Positions 26,663 through 34,851 of a stretch of DNA of 57,152 nucleotides are shown here, one piece after another (the first letter of the stretch is position 1; the number at the start of each line of letters is the position of its first letter). The position numbers were made by a program, and so were the translations under genes. Below the pieces are notes generated by a model. That model did not search any database. It worked only from the letters and a program-made list of their open reading frames with translations, and was not told the origin of the DNA. Source of the stretch: Nocardia higoensis NBRC 100133 (lineage in GTDB: Bacteria; Actinomycetota; Actinomycetes; Mycobacteriales; Mycobacteriaceae); NCBI RefSeq assembly GCF_000308595.1, contig NZ_BAGA01000034.1, positions 1-57,152 on the forward strand, in the 5' to 3' direction.

Positions 26663-28461
26663 CAGTACTTACGCTCCATCGGCTCGTAGCGGGTCTGCAC
26701 CACCGGCTTGAAGTCGAGCCGGATGTCGGACAGCAGATCCGTGCCCTCCTTGTAGGCCATGGTGTGCCGCATGAAGTTCACGTCGTCGCGGTCCGGGTAG
26801 TCCTCGCGGGCGTGGCCGCCGCGCGATTCCTTGCGGTTGAGCGCGCCGACGACGGTGACCTCGGCCAGCTCGAGCAGGAAGCCCAGCTCGACGGCCTCGA
26901 GCAGGTCGCTGTTGTAGCGCTTGCCCTTGTCCTGCACCGTGATCCGCGCGTAACGCTCCTTGAGCTCGTGGATGTCGGTGAGGGCCTGCTTGAGGGTGTC
27001 CTCGGTGCGGAACACCGAGGCGTTGTTGTCCATCGACTTCTGCAGCTCGGTGCGGATGTCGGCCACCCGCTCGTTGCCGTGGTCGGACAGGATCAGCGAC
27101 AGCCAGTCCTGCACCATCTGCGCCGGGTTCTCCGGCATGTCGACGAACTCGCTGCGCTCGGCGTACTCGGCGGCGGCGATGCCCGCGCGACGGCCGAAGA
27201 CGTTGATGTCGAGCAGCGAGTTGGTGCCCAGGCGGTTCGCGCCGTGCACCGAGACGCAGGCGCATTCGCCCGCGGCGTAGAGGCCGGGCACGATATCGGT
27301 GTTGTTGCGCAGCACCTCGCCGCGGATCCGGGTCGGGATGCCACCCATCACGTAGTGACAGGTCGGGAACACCGGCACCAGTTCCTTCACCGGGTCCACG
27401 CCCAGGTAGGTGCGGGAGAACTCGGTGATGTCGGGCAGCTTCTCCTCGAGCACGTCCTCGCCGAGGTGGGTCACGTCGATGTAGACGTAGTCCTTGTTCG
27501 GTCCGGCGCCGCGGCCTTCGAGCACCTCGAGCACCATCGAGCGGGCGACGATGTCGCGGGGCGCGAGGTCCTTGATGGTGGGGGCGTAGCGCTCCATGAA
27601 GCGCTCGCCGTCGGCGTTGCGCAGGATGCCGCCCTCGCCGCGGACCGCCTCGGAGATGAGGATGCCCAGGCCGGCCAGGCCCGTGGGATGGAACTGGTGG
27701 AACTCCATGTCCTCGAGCGGCAGGCCCTTGCGGAACACGATCGCCATGCCGTCGCCGGTCAGCGTGTGCGCGTTCGAGGTGGTCTTGTACATGCGACCCG
27801 AACCACCGGTGGCGAACACGATCGACTTGGCGTGGAAGATGTGCAGCTCGCCGGTGGCCAGCTCGTAGGCGACCACGCCGGTGGCGACCGGACCGCGCTC
27901 GGTCTCGGTGAGCACCAGGTCGAGCACGTAGAACTCGTTGTAGAACTCCACGTCGTGCTTGACGCAGTTCTGGTACAGCGTCTGCAGGATCATGTGACCG
28001 GTGCGGTCGGCGGCGTAGCAGGCGCGGCGCACGGGGGCCTTGCCGTGGTCGCGGGTGTGGCCGCCGAAGCGACGCTGGTCGATCTTGCCTTCGGGGGTCC
28101 GGTTGAACGGCAGACCCATCTTCTCCAGGTCGAGCACCGCGTCGATGGCCTCCTTGGCCATGATCTCCGCGGCGTCCTGGTCGACGATGTAGTCACCACC
28201 CTTGACGGTGTCGAAGGTGTGCCACTCCCAGTTGTCCTCTTCCACGTTGGCCAGCGCGGCGCACATGCCGCCCTGGGCCGCGCCGGTGTGGCTACGGGTC
28301 GGGTACAGCTTGGTCAGCACGGCCGTCCGGACGCGGGGGCCCGCCTCGATGGCCGCGCGCATACCCGCGCCGCCGGCACCGACGATGACGACGTCGTAGC
28401 GATGCTCCTGAACAGGACGGGCTGCGACGGCGCCGCTGTTACGTTCGCTGGACTCACTCAT
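26662..28461 (-). CDS. sdhA: succinate dehydrogenase flavoprotein subunit
   Basis: The 599-residue catalytic subunit that oxidises succinate to fumarate. The FAD-binding VVIVGAGGAGMRAAIEAG lies at 25-41; H58 in SHTGAAQGGM is the covalent FAD attachment site; substrate-site residues lie in EFHQFHPTGLAGLGILISEAVRGEGG and HGANRLGTNSLLD. Its sequence is nearly that of M. tuberculosis SdhA2 (Rv3318), with a slightly longer N-terminus. It follows sdhD by 16 nt and overlaps sdhB by one nucleotide. Confidence 0.97.
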   Translation of the reverse strand: MSESSERNSGAVAARPVQEHRYDVVIVGAGGAGMRAAIEAGPRVRTAVLTKLYPTRSHTGAAQGGMCAALANVEEDNWEWHTFDTVKGGDYIVDQDAAEIMAKEAIDAVLDLEKMGLPFNRTPEGKIDQRRFGGHTRDHGKAPVRRACYAADRTGHMILQTLYQNCVKHDVEFYNEFYVLDLVLTETERGPVATGVVAYELATGELHIFHAKSIVFATGGSGRMYKTTSNAHTLTGDGMAIVFRKGLPLEDMEFHQFHPTGLAGLGILISEAVRGEGGILRNADGERFMERYAPTIKDLAPRDIVARSMVLEVLEGRGAGPNKDYVYIDVTHLGEDVLEEKLPDITEFSRTYLGVDPVKELVPVFPTCHYVMGGIPTRIRGEVLRNNTDIVPGLYAAGECACVSVHGANRLGTNSLLDINVFGRRAGIAAAEYAERSEFVDMPENPAQMVQDWLSLILSDHGNERVADIRTELQKSMDNNASVFRTEDTLKQALTDIHELKERYARITVQDKGKRYNSDLLEAVELGFLLELAEVTVVGALNRKESRGGHAREDYPDRDDVNFMRHTMAYKEGTDLLSDIRLDFKPVVQTRYEPMERKY

Positions 28462-28477
28462 GCGAGGTGGCCTGTTC

Positions 28478-28909
28478 CTAACTGATGTTGGGGTCGAAGG
28501 TGAAGATGACGTACGTGCCGACGCCCATGACCAGGATCATCGATACGGCCAGCAGGGTCTTGAGCCAGAAGCGGGTCGAGTCCTTGCGGGAGTAGTCGTC
28601 GATCACGGTGCGCAGGCCGTTGCCGCCGTGCAGCTGGGCCAGCCAGAGCATGGTCAGATCCCAGATCTGCCAGAACGGGGACGCCCAGCGGCCGGCCACG
28701 AACGCGAAGTTCAGCCGCTTCACGCCGCCGTCCATCATCAGCATGATGAACATGTGGCCGAGGACCAGCACGATCAGCAGCAGGCCGGAGAAACGCATGA
28801 ACAGCCACGCGTACTTCTCGAAGTTGTTCTTCGAGCGGGCACGCGGCGAGCGCGGCAGATCGAGGCTGGCAGGCCGGTCGTAGGACTTGCCGAGAACAGG
28901 TGCGCTCAT
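28478..28909 (-). CDS. sdhD: succinate dehydrogenase membrane anchor subunit D
   Basis: 143 residues with three transmembrane helices (about 36-58, 72-92 and 115-138). H52 in VLGHMFIMLMM is a candidate heme b ligand. The polar N-terminus (SYDRPASLDLPRSPRARSKNNFEKYAW) is cytoplasmic. The start ATG at 28909 lies 5 nt after the sdhC stop codon. It anchors SdhAB and, with SdhC, passes electrons to menaquinone. Confidence 0.92.
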   Translation of the reverse strand: MSAPVLGKSYDRPASLDLPRSPRARSKNNFEKYAWLFMRFSGLLLIVLVLGHMFIMLMMDGGVKRLNFAFVAGRWASPFWQIWDLTMLWLAQLHGGNGLRTVIDDYSRKDSTRFWLKTLLAVSMILVMGVGTYVIFTFDPNIS

Positions 28910-28914
28910 CGTGA

Positions 28915-29313
28915 TCAGTGCTCCGTCAGCAGGTAGAAGAACTGGCGGCCGACGCCGGCGGCCGAGACCAGGATCCAGATCGTCAGCACGATCCAGAGCA
29001 TCTGGCGCTGGAAGCGCGGGCCCTGGGACCAGAAGTCGACGAGGATCACGCGGACGCCGTTGAGTGCGTGGAACAGCACGCAGACGACCAGGCCCATCTC
29101 CATCAGAGCGACGAGTGGGCTCTTGTAGGTCTCGATCGCCTCGTTGTACGTCTGCGGGCTGACCCGGACCAGGGCGGTGTCCAGCACGTGTACGAAGAGG
29201 AAGAAGAAGATCGTGACACCGGTGATCCGGTGCAGCGCCCAGGACCACATTCCGGGGTCGCCTCGATAGAGCGTCTTCCGCTTCGGCTGAGCCGGAGCTT
29301 CGATCGTGGTCAT
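28915..29313 (-). CDS. sdhC: succinate dehydrogenase cytochrome b subunit C
   Basis: 132 residues with three membrane helices (about 29-48, 68-90 and 105-128). HRITGVTIFFFLFVHVLDTAL is the SdhC signature and H82 in FHALNGVRVILVDFW is the conserved heme ligand position. ATG 29313 was chosen; a TTG at 29331 would add six residues but overlaps the GGAGG ribosome-binding site. First gene of sdhCDAB; the promoter lies in 29314-29607, shared with the divergent cdd. Confidence 0.92.
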   Translation of the reverse strand: MTTIEAPAQPKRKTLYRGDPGMWSWALHRITGVTIFFFLFVHVLDTALVRVSPQTYNEAIETYKSPLVALMEMGLVVCVLFHALNGVRVILVDFWSQGPRFQRQMLWIVLTIWILVSAAGVGRQFFYLLTEH

Positions 29314-29607
29314 AGAGTGCGCTGCCTCCAACGTCGTCGATGGACCCGGTTGCAGGCCCGGTGCCGACCGCGCTTGATGGGGCGAAATCCCCAGGTGGCT
29401 GTGCCTTGCTCCTCTAGCACGTGCCCGCTGTCGGGAACCTGAACCGATCTATCTCGGACTCTAATCCTCTCCGTTTCCCGGAACTAATTCGGCGTGCCGT
29501 GCGTTACCTGGCGAGCCGGTGGGTTAGGTTTACCTTCGTTGCCACGAAACGGGACGCGCTTCGCCATGCGCGCGCGTGGCCGCGACCCGTTCGAGCGGAG
29601 GTCGGTC
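29314..29607. promoter_or_regulatory. divergent sdhC/cdd promoter region with an iron-box-like half site
   Basis: No gene is visible. TTAGGTTTACCTT at 29524-29536 contains AGGT-TT-ACCT and matches the left half of the DtxR/IdeR iron box (TTAGGTTAGGCTAACCTAA), but not the right half. Iron control of sdh is known in Corynebacterium, so it is worth noting, with low confidence. Confidence 0.3.
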
Positions 29608-30009
29608 ATGCCCGAAATCGACTGGAATGTATTGCGCGACAATGCTGTTCACGCAATGCGACGAGCCTATTCGCCGTACTCGCGGTTTCCGGTCGGCGCT
29701 GCCGCTCTCAGCGGCGACGGCCGAATTGTGAGCGGATGCAATGTGGAAAATGTCTCATACGGACTGGGCCTGTGTGCCGAATGTGTACTCGTCGGTAACT
29801 TTATCGTGACCGGCGGCGGACGCTTGGTGGCGGTCTCCGTGTGCGATTCCCGGGGCGAAATTCTGACCCCCTGCGGCCGCTGCCGCCAGGTGTTGCTGGA
29901 ACACGGCGGCGCCGAGTTGCTGATCGACCACCGCGACGGCCCGCGCCCGCTGCGCCAACTGCTGCCCGACGCGTTCGGGCCCGACGATCTGGCGGCCGGG
30001 CAGTCCTGA
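29608..30009 (+). CDS. cdd: cytidine deaminase
   Basis: A 133-residue homotetramer-type cytidine deaminase, converting cytidine and deoxycytidine to uridine forms in pyrimidine salvage. The zinc site is C56-A-E58 (CAEC) and C89/C92 (PCGRC), E58 being the proton shuttle. ATG 29608 follows GGAGG (29597-29601) by 6 nt; the frame extends further upstream into the promoter region without family similarity. It leads the salvage cluster cdd-deoA-(repeats)-add in the same orientation. Confidence 0.94.
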   Translation: MPEIDWNVLRDNAVHAMRRAYSPYSRFPVGAAALSGDGRIVSGCNVENVSYGLGLCAECVLVGNFIVTGGGRLVAVSVCDSRGEILTPCGRCRQVLLEHGGAELLIDHRDGPRPLRQLLPDAFGPDDLAAGQS

Positions 30010-30043
30010 GCGCGCTCGGATCGCGCATGCCAGACTGGCGCGC

Positions 30044-31327
30044 GTGACGGCATTGGACGCGGTTTCGATCATCACGACCAAACGCGACGGCGGGCAGCTG
30101 TCCGACGAGCGGATCGACTGGGTGATCGATGCGTTCACCCGCGGCGAGGTCTCCGACGAGCAGATGGCCGCGCTGGCGATGGCCATCGTGTGGCGGGGGA
30201 TGACCAGGGCCGAGACCGCGCGCTGGACCGCGGCCATGATCGCCTCCGGACAGCGACTGGACTTCACCGATCTGCCCCGCCCGACGGTGGACAAGCACTC
30301 CACCGGCGGTGTCGGCGACAAGATCACCCTCCCGCTCGCGCCGCTGGTCGCCGCCTGCGGCGCGGCGATACCGCAACTGTCCGGGCGCGGCCTCGGTCAC
30401 ACCGGCGGCACGCTGGACAAGCTGGAGTCGATCCCGGGCTGGCGCGCCGACCTCGGGCCCGCAAGGCTGCGCGAGATCCTCGCCGACCCGGCGATCGGCG
30501 CGGCGGTGTGCGCGGCGGGCGCCGACCTCGCTCCGGCCGACAGGCGCCTCTACGCGCTGCGTGACGTGACCGGCACCGTCGAATCGATCCCGCTGATCGC
30601 CAGTTCGATCATGAGCAAGAAGATCGCCGAGGGCACCGCCGCGCTGGTGCTGGATGTGAAGGTGGGCACGGGCGCCTTCATGAAGGACCGGGCCGGCGCC
30701 ACCGAACTGGCCACCACCATGGTCGAGCTCGGCGCCGACGCCGGGGTACGCACGGTCGCCCTGCTGACCGCCATGGACATCCCGCTCGGCCGCACCGCGG
30801 GCAACGCCCTGGAGGTGGCCGAGTCGGTGGAGGTGCTGGCGGGCGGCGGACCCGCCGACGTGGTGGAGCTGACGCTGGCCCTGGCCACCGAGATGATCGC
30901 GCTGGCCGGCCTGGACGTCGATCCGGCCGAGGCGCTCGCCTCCGGCCGGGCCATGGACCACTGGCGCGCCATGGTGCGCGCGCAGGGCGGCGACCCCGAC
31001 GCGCCGTTGCCGCGCGCCGCCCACACCGAGACGCTGCGCGCCGATCGCGACGGCGTGCTCACCCGGCTGGACGCGCTCGGCGTGGGAGTGGCCGCCTGGC
31101 GGCTCGGCGCGGGCCGGGCCAGGCAGGGCGACCCGGTGCAGTACGGCGCCGGTGTCGAGTTGCACGCCAAGCCCGGCGACATGGTGCGCGCCGGGGATCC
31201 GCTGGTCACCATGCACACCGACACGCCGCACGCCTTCGCCGGCGCCGCGTCGGCCCTGGCCGAGGCGACGGAGATCGGTGACCAGGCGCCCCCCGCGGCA
31301 CCGCTCATCCTCGATCGCATCGGCTGA
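30044..31327 (+). CDS. deoA: thymidine/pyrimidine-nucleoside phosphorylase
   Basis: A 427-residue enzyme that cleaves thymidine or deoxyuridine with phosphate to base and 2-deoxyribose-1-phosphate. The phosphate-binding signature is VDKHSTGGVGDK (K84, H85), followed by LSGRGLGHTGGTLDKLESIPG and the C-terminal PYNP domain (AVRLGAGR-like AWRLGAGRARQGDPV, VELHAKPGD). Start GTG at 30044, preceded by CCAGACT at the -10 position, suggesting a separate leaderless start even though cdd ends only 34 nt before. It pairs functionally with cdd, upp and deoD in this region. Confidence 0.94.
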   Translation: MTALDAVSIITTKRDGGQLSDERIDWVIDAFTRGEVSDEQMAALAMAIVWRGMTRAETARWTAAMIASGQRLDFTDLPRPTVDKHSTGGVGDKITLPLAPLVAACGAAIPQLSGRGLGHTGGTLDKLESIPGWRADLGPARLREILADPAIGAAVCAAGADLAPADRRLYALRDVTGTVESIPLIASSIMSKKIAEGTAALVLDVKVGTGAFMKDRAGATELATTMVELGADAGVRTVALLTAMDIPLGRTAGNALEVAESVEVLAGGGPADVVELTLALATEMIALAGLDVDPAEALASGRAMDHWRAMVRAQGGDPDAPLPRAAHTETLRADRDGVLTRLDALGVGVAAWRLGAGRARQGDPVQYGAGVELHAKPGDMVRAGDPLVTMHTDTPHAFAGAASALAEATEIGDQAPPAAPLILDRIG

Positions 31328-31777
31328 CGGCCCGCGCCGCACCAGACCCTCGGTCACGGGCTCGAGCAGCCGATTCCGGCCCGCGGCTCCCGCGATGCCG
31401 GTGCGGGTGGCCGCTGCCGTGCATCGGCGCGGGTTGGTCGCGTGTGCCGCCGGGCTTCGGCGTGCTGCGTGCGTGCGTTGCGGGGTTTCGGCGTGCTGCG
31501 TGCGTGTGCCGCCGGGGCTCGGCGCGCTGTGTGCGTTGCGGGGTTTCGGCGCGGGTTGCTCGCATGCGCTGCCGGGCACGGTAGCCGGCCGATGACCGTG
31601 TGACCTGCGCGGCGACGCAACATGCCTGCGCTGCGGTCGCTCACCGCGTGTCGGGACAGCCGCGCCGGCGGGTGCGAGGGGATCGGTGAGATGGACGGAA
31701 CCGGTCGCCCGGGTGACCTCCCGGTGTCACCTGCGCGGTCCGCTGCCGAAACGGGGGACCGCGGCTAACGTATTGCT
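31328..31777. other. 450-nt gap between deoA and add
   Basis: No gene recognised. The middle is a 31-bp tandem repeat (31425-31580). The last 40 nt hold the add promoter. Otherwise GC-rich sequence with no assignable structure; GTGACCTGCGCGG near 31600 recurs as GTCACCTGCGCGG near 31724. Confidence 0.6.
31425..31580. repeat. degenerate ~31-bp tandem repeat, about five copies
   Basis: Copies begin near 31425, 31457, 31488, 31519 and 31546, each opening TCGGCG(C/T)G, then a GTGCGTG/TGCG-rich middle and ending GCCGGG or GCGGGG. Two copies share TCGGCGTGCTGCGTGCGTG exactly. The spacing (32, 31, 31, 27, about 31) indicates minisatellite-like duplication. Confidence 0.75.
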
Positions 31778-32878
31778 ATGACAGGACCGACGCCACCGAC
31801 CCTCGCTTCGATCCGCCGAGCTCCCAAGGCCTTGCTGCACGATCACCTCGACGGTGGCCTGCGGCCCGCCACGGTGCTGGAACTCGCCGCCGAGTGCGGT
31901 TACGACGAGCTACCGGCCGACAACGAAGCCGATCTGGCGGCCTGGTTCCGGGAAGCCGCCGACTCCGGCTCGCTGGAGCGCTATCTGGAAACCTTCGCCC
32001 ATACCGTCGCCGTCATGCAGACGCCCGAGGGCCTGCGCCGGGTCGCCCGCGAGTGCGTCCTGGATCTGGCCGACGACAGCGTCGTCTACGCCGAGGTCCG
32101 CTTCGCCCCGGAACAACACCTCGAACGCGGCCTGAGTCTCGACGAGGTGGTCGAGCACACCCTGGCCGGATTTCGGGAGGGCGAGGCCGAGGCCGCCGCG
32201 GCCGGGCAGCCGATCGTGGTGATCTGTCTGCTGACCGCCATGCGGCACGCGGCGCGCTCGCGCGAGATCGCCGAGTTGACCGTGCGCTGGCGTGACCGCG
32301 GCGTCGGCGGCTTCGACATCGCGGGCGCCGAGGCCGGTTTCCCGCCCACCCGGCACCTGGACGCCTTCGAATACATGCGCGCCAGCAACGCCCACTTCAC
32401 CATCCACGCGGGCGAGGCGTTCGGGCTGCCGTCGATCCACGAGGCGCTGGCCTACTGCGGCTGCGACCGGCTCGGGCACGGGGTGCGCATCATCGACGAC
32501 ATCCGGGTGCCCGGCGGCGACATCGCCGAGGCCGAGCTCGGCAGGCTGGCCTCTTATGTGCGCGACAAGCGCATCCCGCTGGAACTGTGCCCGTCGTCGA
32601 ATGTGCAGACCGGCGCGGTGCCCTCGCTCGACAAGCATCCCTTCGACCTGCTGGCCCGGCTGCGTTTCCGGGTCACGGTCAACACCGACAACCGGCTGAT
32701 GAGCGACACCAGCATGAGCAAGGAGATGCTGGAGCTGTCGCAGACCTTCGGCTACGGCTGGAGCGATCTCGAGCGGTTCACCATCAACGCCATGAAGTCG
32801 GCGTTCATCCCGTTCCCGGAACGCCTGCGCATCATCGACGACATCATCAAGCCGGGTTATGCGGTCCTGATCGGCTGA
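31778..32878 (+). CDS. add: adenosine deaminase
   Basis: A 366-residue zinc enzyme converting adenosine and deoxyadenosine to inosine forms. H21 and H23 ([12 protein letters not shown]), the HAGE in TIHAGEAFG, the [10 protein letters not shown] histidine and NTDNRLMS complete the active site. The sequence is close to M. tuberculosis Rv3313c. ATG 31778 follows TAACGT (31766-31771) by 6 nt, a leaderless promoter. The hairpin at 32863-32886 overlaps its stop codon. Confidence 0.95.
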   Translation: MTGPTPPTLASIRRAPKALLHDHLDGGLRPATVLELAAECGYDELPADNEADLAAWFREAADSGSLERYLETFAHTVAVMQTPEGLRRVARECVLDLADDSVVYAEVRFAPEQHLERGLSLDEVVEHTLAGFREGEAEAAAAGQPIVVICLLTAMRHAARSREIAELTVRWRDRGVGGFDIAGAEAGFPPTRHLDAFEYMRASNAHFTIHAGEAFGLPSIHEALAYCGCDRLGHGVRIIDDIRVPGGDIAEAELGRLASYVRDKRIPLELCPSSNVQTGAVPSLDKHPFDLLARLRFRVTVNTDNRLMSDTSMSKEMLELSQTFGYGWSDLERFTINAMKSAFIPFPERLRIIDDIIKPGYAVLIG

Positions 32879-32886
32879 TCAGGACC
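32863..32886. terminator. bidirectional hairpin overlapping both convergent stop codons
   Basis: GGTCCTGATC and GATCAGGACC, perfectly complementary around the loop GGCT. The add TGA (32876-32878) lies in the stem, and position 32886 is also the last base of the TAG of the gene on the opposite strand. Confidence 0.75.
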
Positions 32887-34139
32887 TATTCCGAGGTCAA
32901 GCGGGCCTCGAACGCGCGCTCGAGCTCCCGCCAGGCCTGCGCCTCGGCGTTGAACGGCGGGTTCGGGGCCAGCCGGGTCGGGTCCGGGTTGAGCAGGTAG
33001 GAGACATACCAGCCCAGTGGGGTGGACTTGGCCAGCGCCACCTCGACCACGTCGTCGTCGGCGTAGTCGGCGGCGTCGGTGAACAACTCGACGGCGAGGT
33101 CGAGCTGGTCGATGTCCACGGCGTCCGGGCCCGCGGCCAGGTCGTCGGCCAGGCCGGGCAGCACGTAGACGTTCTCGTCGGTGACCTCGACCTCGAGCGA
33201 GCCGTCGATGGCGGCCGTCTGCACCTCGCCGAAGGTGCTGACCCTGGCCAGATCGTGCTCGTGGTCGTCGGCGAGGTAACGGGCCAGCGCGCGCTCGGAG
33301 GCGAAGGTCAGGATCGCGCCGTCGTTGCCGAGGAAGATCGGCTCGTCGTCGAGGTAGCAGCGCAGCGTGAAGTGGCTGCCCTCGGAGGTGATGATCTTGA
33401 TCGGGTCGATGCCGACCTCGTGCCAGAACGAGTCGTCCTCGTCCTCGTCCTCCTCGTCGGCCGCGTCGAGGTCGACCGGTTCGAACTCGGACTCTTCCTC
33501 GCTGTCGGCGACGTCGTCGGCGTCGACGACGTTCTCCTCGGCGGCCAGCAGCTCGGCCTCCGCCACGGACACCGCCGTGGCATCCACGTCGGGAGTGCTC
33601 ACCACCGAGTCGATCGCGTCGAGCACGCCGTCCCAGTCCTTGGCGATCGCGGCGCCGATCTGATCCCAGAGTTCCTCGCCGTCACGCCCGACGAACGCGC
33701 TCACCCCGCCGGGCAGCGCGCCGAGCACCGGGTGCGAACTGAAGAATTTGGTGACCGCCTCCAGCTCGCATACCTCGCCCAGGTTGCGCACCATGTCGAG
33801 GGTGTCCTCGAGTTCGGCGACGGTTTCCGGCTCCGGGTCGCCCGCGGCCAGCTCGGGGACGCCGACCAGGTCGAAGGTGTGGTGTTCCTGCGGCTCCAGT
33901 TCCACCGCTGACAGCCCCACCACGACCTTCCACGCGGGATGGTCGACCAGATCGTTGTCGGTGTCGGTGCGGACGAAGGCCGCCAGTTCCGCGACGGACT
34001 CGAATCCGTAGAGGTCGTCCTCGTGTCCGAGGAACGCCATCCACTCGTCGTCACCGTCTCGCCAGCGCGGTGCCCACAGAGTGACGAGATCGCCGTCGGT
34101 CAGGCCGAGCTCGATCGGGACGATGTCTCCAGAAGCCAT
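32886..34139 (-). CDS. acidic Rv3311-like protein with internal duplication
   Basis: 417 residues, extremely acidic; the stretch about 205-245 is a run of Glu/Asp (DEEDEDEDDSFW). The N-terminal block (EWMAFLGHEDDLYGFESVAELAAFVRTD, DHPAW) and a block near residues 255-330 (PIFLGNDGAILTFASERALARYLADDHEHD) share FLG-x3-L/I-x-F-S-x2-L-A-x2-[VL] spacing, indicating two copies of one domain. It is cytoplasmic with no motif of known function and resembles the hypothetical Rv3311 of M. tuberculosis, which is also near add and upp. ATG 34139 is 26 nt after the EspL-like gene, so here it ends the type-VII-like operon. Role unknown. Confidence 0.75.
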   Translation of the reverse strand: MASGDIVPIELGLTDGDLVTLWAPRWRDGDDEWMAFLGHEDDLYGFESVAELAAFVRTDTDNDLVDHPAWKVVVGLSAVELEPQEHHTFDLVGVPELAAGDPEPETVAELEDTLDMVRNLGEVCELEAVTKFFSSHPVLGALPGGVSAFVGRDGEELWDQIGAAIAKDWDGVLDAIDSVVSTPDVDATAVSVAEAELLAAEENVVDADDVADSEEESEFEPVDLDAADEEDEDEDDSFWHEVGIDPIKIITSEGSHFTLRCYLDDEPIFLGNDGAILTFASERALARYLADDHEHDLARVSTFGEVQTAAIDGSLEVEVTDENVYVLPGLADDLAAGPDAVDIDQLDLAVELFTDAADYADDDVVEVALAKSTPLGWYVSYLLNPDPTRLAPNPPFNAEAQAWRELERAFEARLTSE

Positions 34140-34165
34140 GAGCGGAAGCCTATCGAGCTTCCGGC

Positions 34166-34513
34166 TCAGGCACTATCCCGCCCGCCCCCGAGCGGACCCG
34201 AAATCGAGTTCGTGTCCGAGGCGAACGACTCGTTCAGTGCCGCAACGACCTTCGAACGCTGTTCACCGGCGTCCTCGGCGGCCTGTCGGCACGCCCAGAT
34301 GATCAGCTGACCGACATCGGCCGGGGCCATCGTGGTGACCGCTTCCGAGAGCCGCAGCCCGACCAGCGCGCCGTTGCTGTCGATCTCGACGGCGACCGCG
34401 CCGTCCTCGCTGGTGAAGCTGCCGCGCACCTGGCCGAGGCCGTACAGGGCGGCCTCGAGCGCCTCCAGCTTGGCGGTCGCGTTGGCGACCAGGGCATCCA
34501 TCTCCGCGCTCAC
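34166..34513 (-). CDS. EspL-like (YbaB/EbfC-fold) small protein
   Basis: 115 residues. ALEAALYGLGQVRGSFTSEDGAVAVEIDSNGALVGLRLSEAV has the helix plus beta-sheet pattern of the YbaB/EbfC fold, and its length and order match EspL (Rv3880c) of the ESX-1 locus, which stabilises EspE/F and binds partners. Nothing suggests secretion. Start GTG 34513 overlaps the preceding stop as GTGA, so translation is coupled to the EspD/EspH-like gene. Likely an assembly or chaperone factor for the NlpC/P60 protein of the operon. Confidence 0.65.
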   Translation of the reverse strand: MSAEMDALVANATAKLEALEAALYGLGQVRGSFTSEDGAVAVEIDSNGALVGLRLSEAVTTMAPADVGQLIIWACRQAAEDAGEQRSKVVAALNESFASDTNSISGPLGGGRDSA

Positions 34514-34851
34514 AGTGGCCTCATCCAGGTGGTCGGTCCGGTGTCGGCGTCGTCGATCCGGTCGAGCTCGTCGACCGCCTGCTGCCGGGTCGGCAGGCCG
34601 AGCTTGTCGAGGATGTCGGCGGGCATGCCCGTCTCGGCGAGCAGCTCGCGGCGCTTGGCCCGCGCGGCGATGGCCGAGCGCTGGGTGAGCCGCAGGATCT
34701 CGTTGGCCAGTGCCTGCGCGCCGTAGCGGTATTCGCTGCGCTCGAACTTGATCTCCACCGGCATGCCCTGATCGGTCGCGCGCACCGCGATGGTGCCCGA
34801 CCGGTTCTGGCTGACCGCCACGGTGACGTTCGGAATCTGCTGTTCGCTCAT
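34510..34851 (-). CDS. EspD/EspH-like small protein
   Basis: 113 residues starting [24 protein letters not shown] beta-rich N-terminus with the pattern VEIKFERSEYRYGAQALANEILRLTQRSAIAARAKRRELL is followed by LGLPTRQQAVDELDRI. The same order (a VEL strand, SE-LASEIL-IADLARQKA helix, GLPSPEEA tail) appears in M. tuberculosis EspD, as I recall that sequence; this is resemblance, not a computed match. Start ATG 34851 overlaps the NlpC/P60 stop codon as ATGA. Proposed role: chaperone-like accessory protein in type VII export. Confidence 0.55.
   Translation of the reverse strand: MSEQQIPNVTVAVSQNRSGTIAVRATDQGMPVEIKFERSEYRYGAQALANEILRLTQRSAIAARAKRRELLAETGMPADILDKLGLPTRQQAVDELDRIDDADTGPTTWMRPL

Noticed and set aside
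31425..31580. A CRISPR array
   Set aside because: Repeats are contiguous, degenerate and without unique spacers; no cas gene is present.
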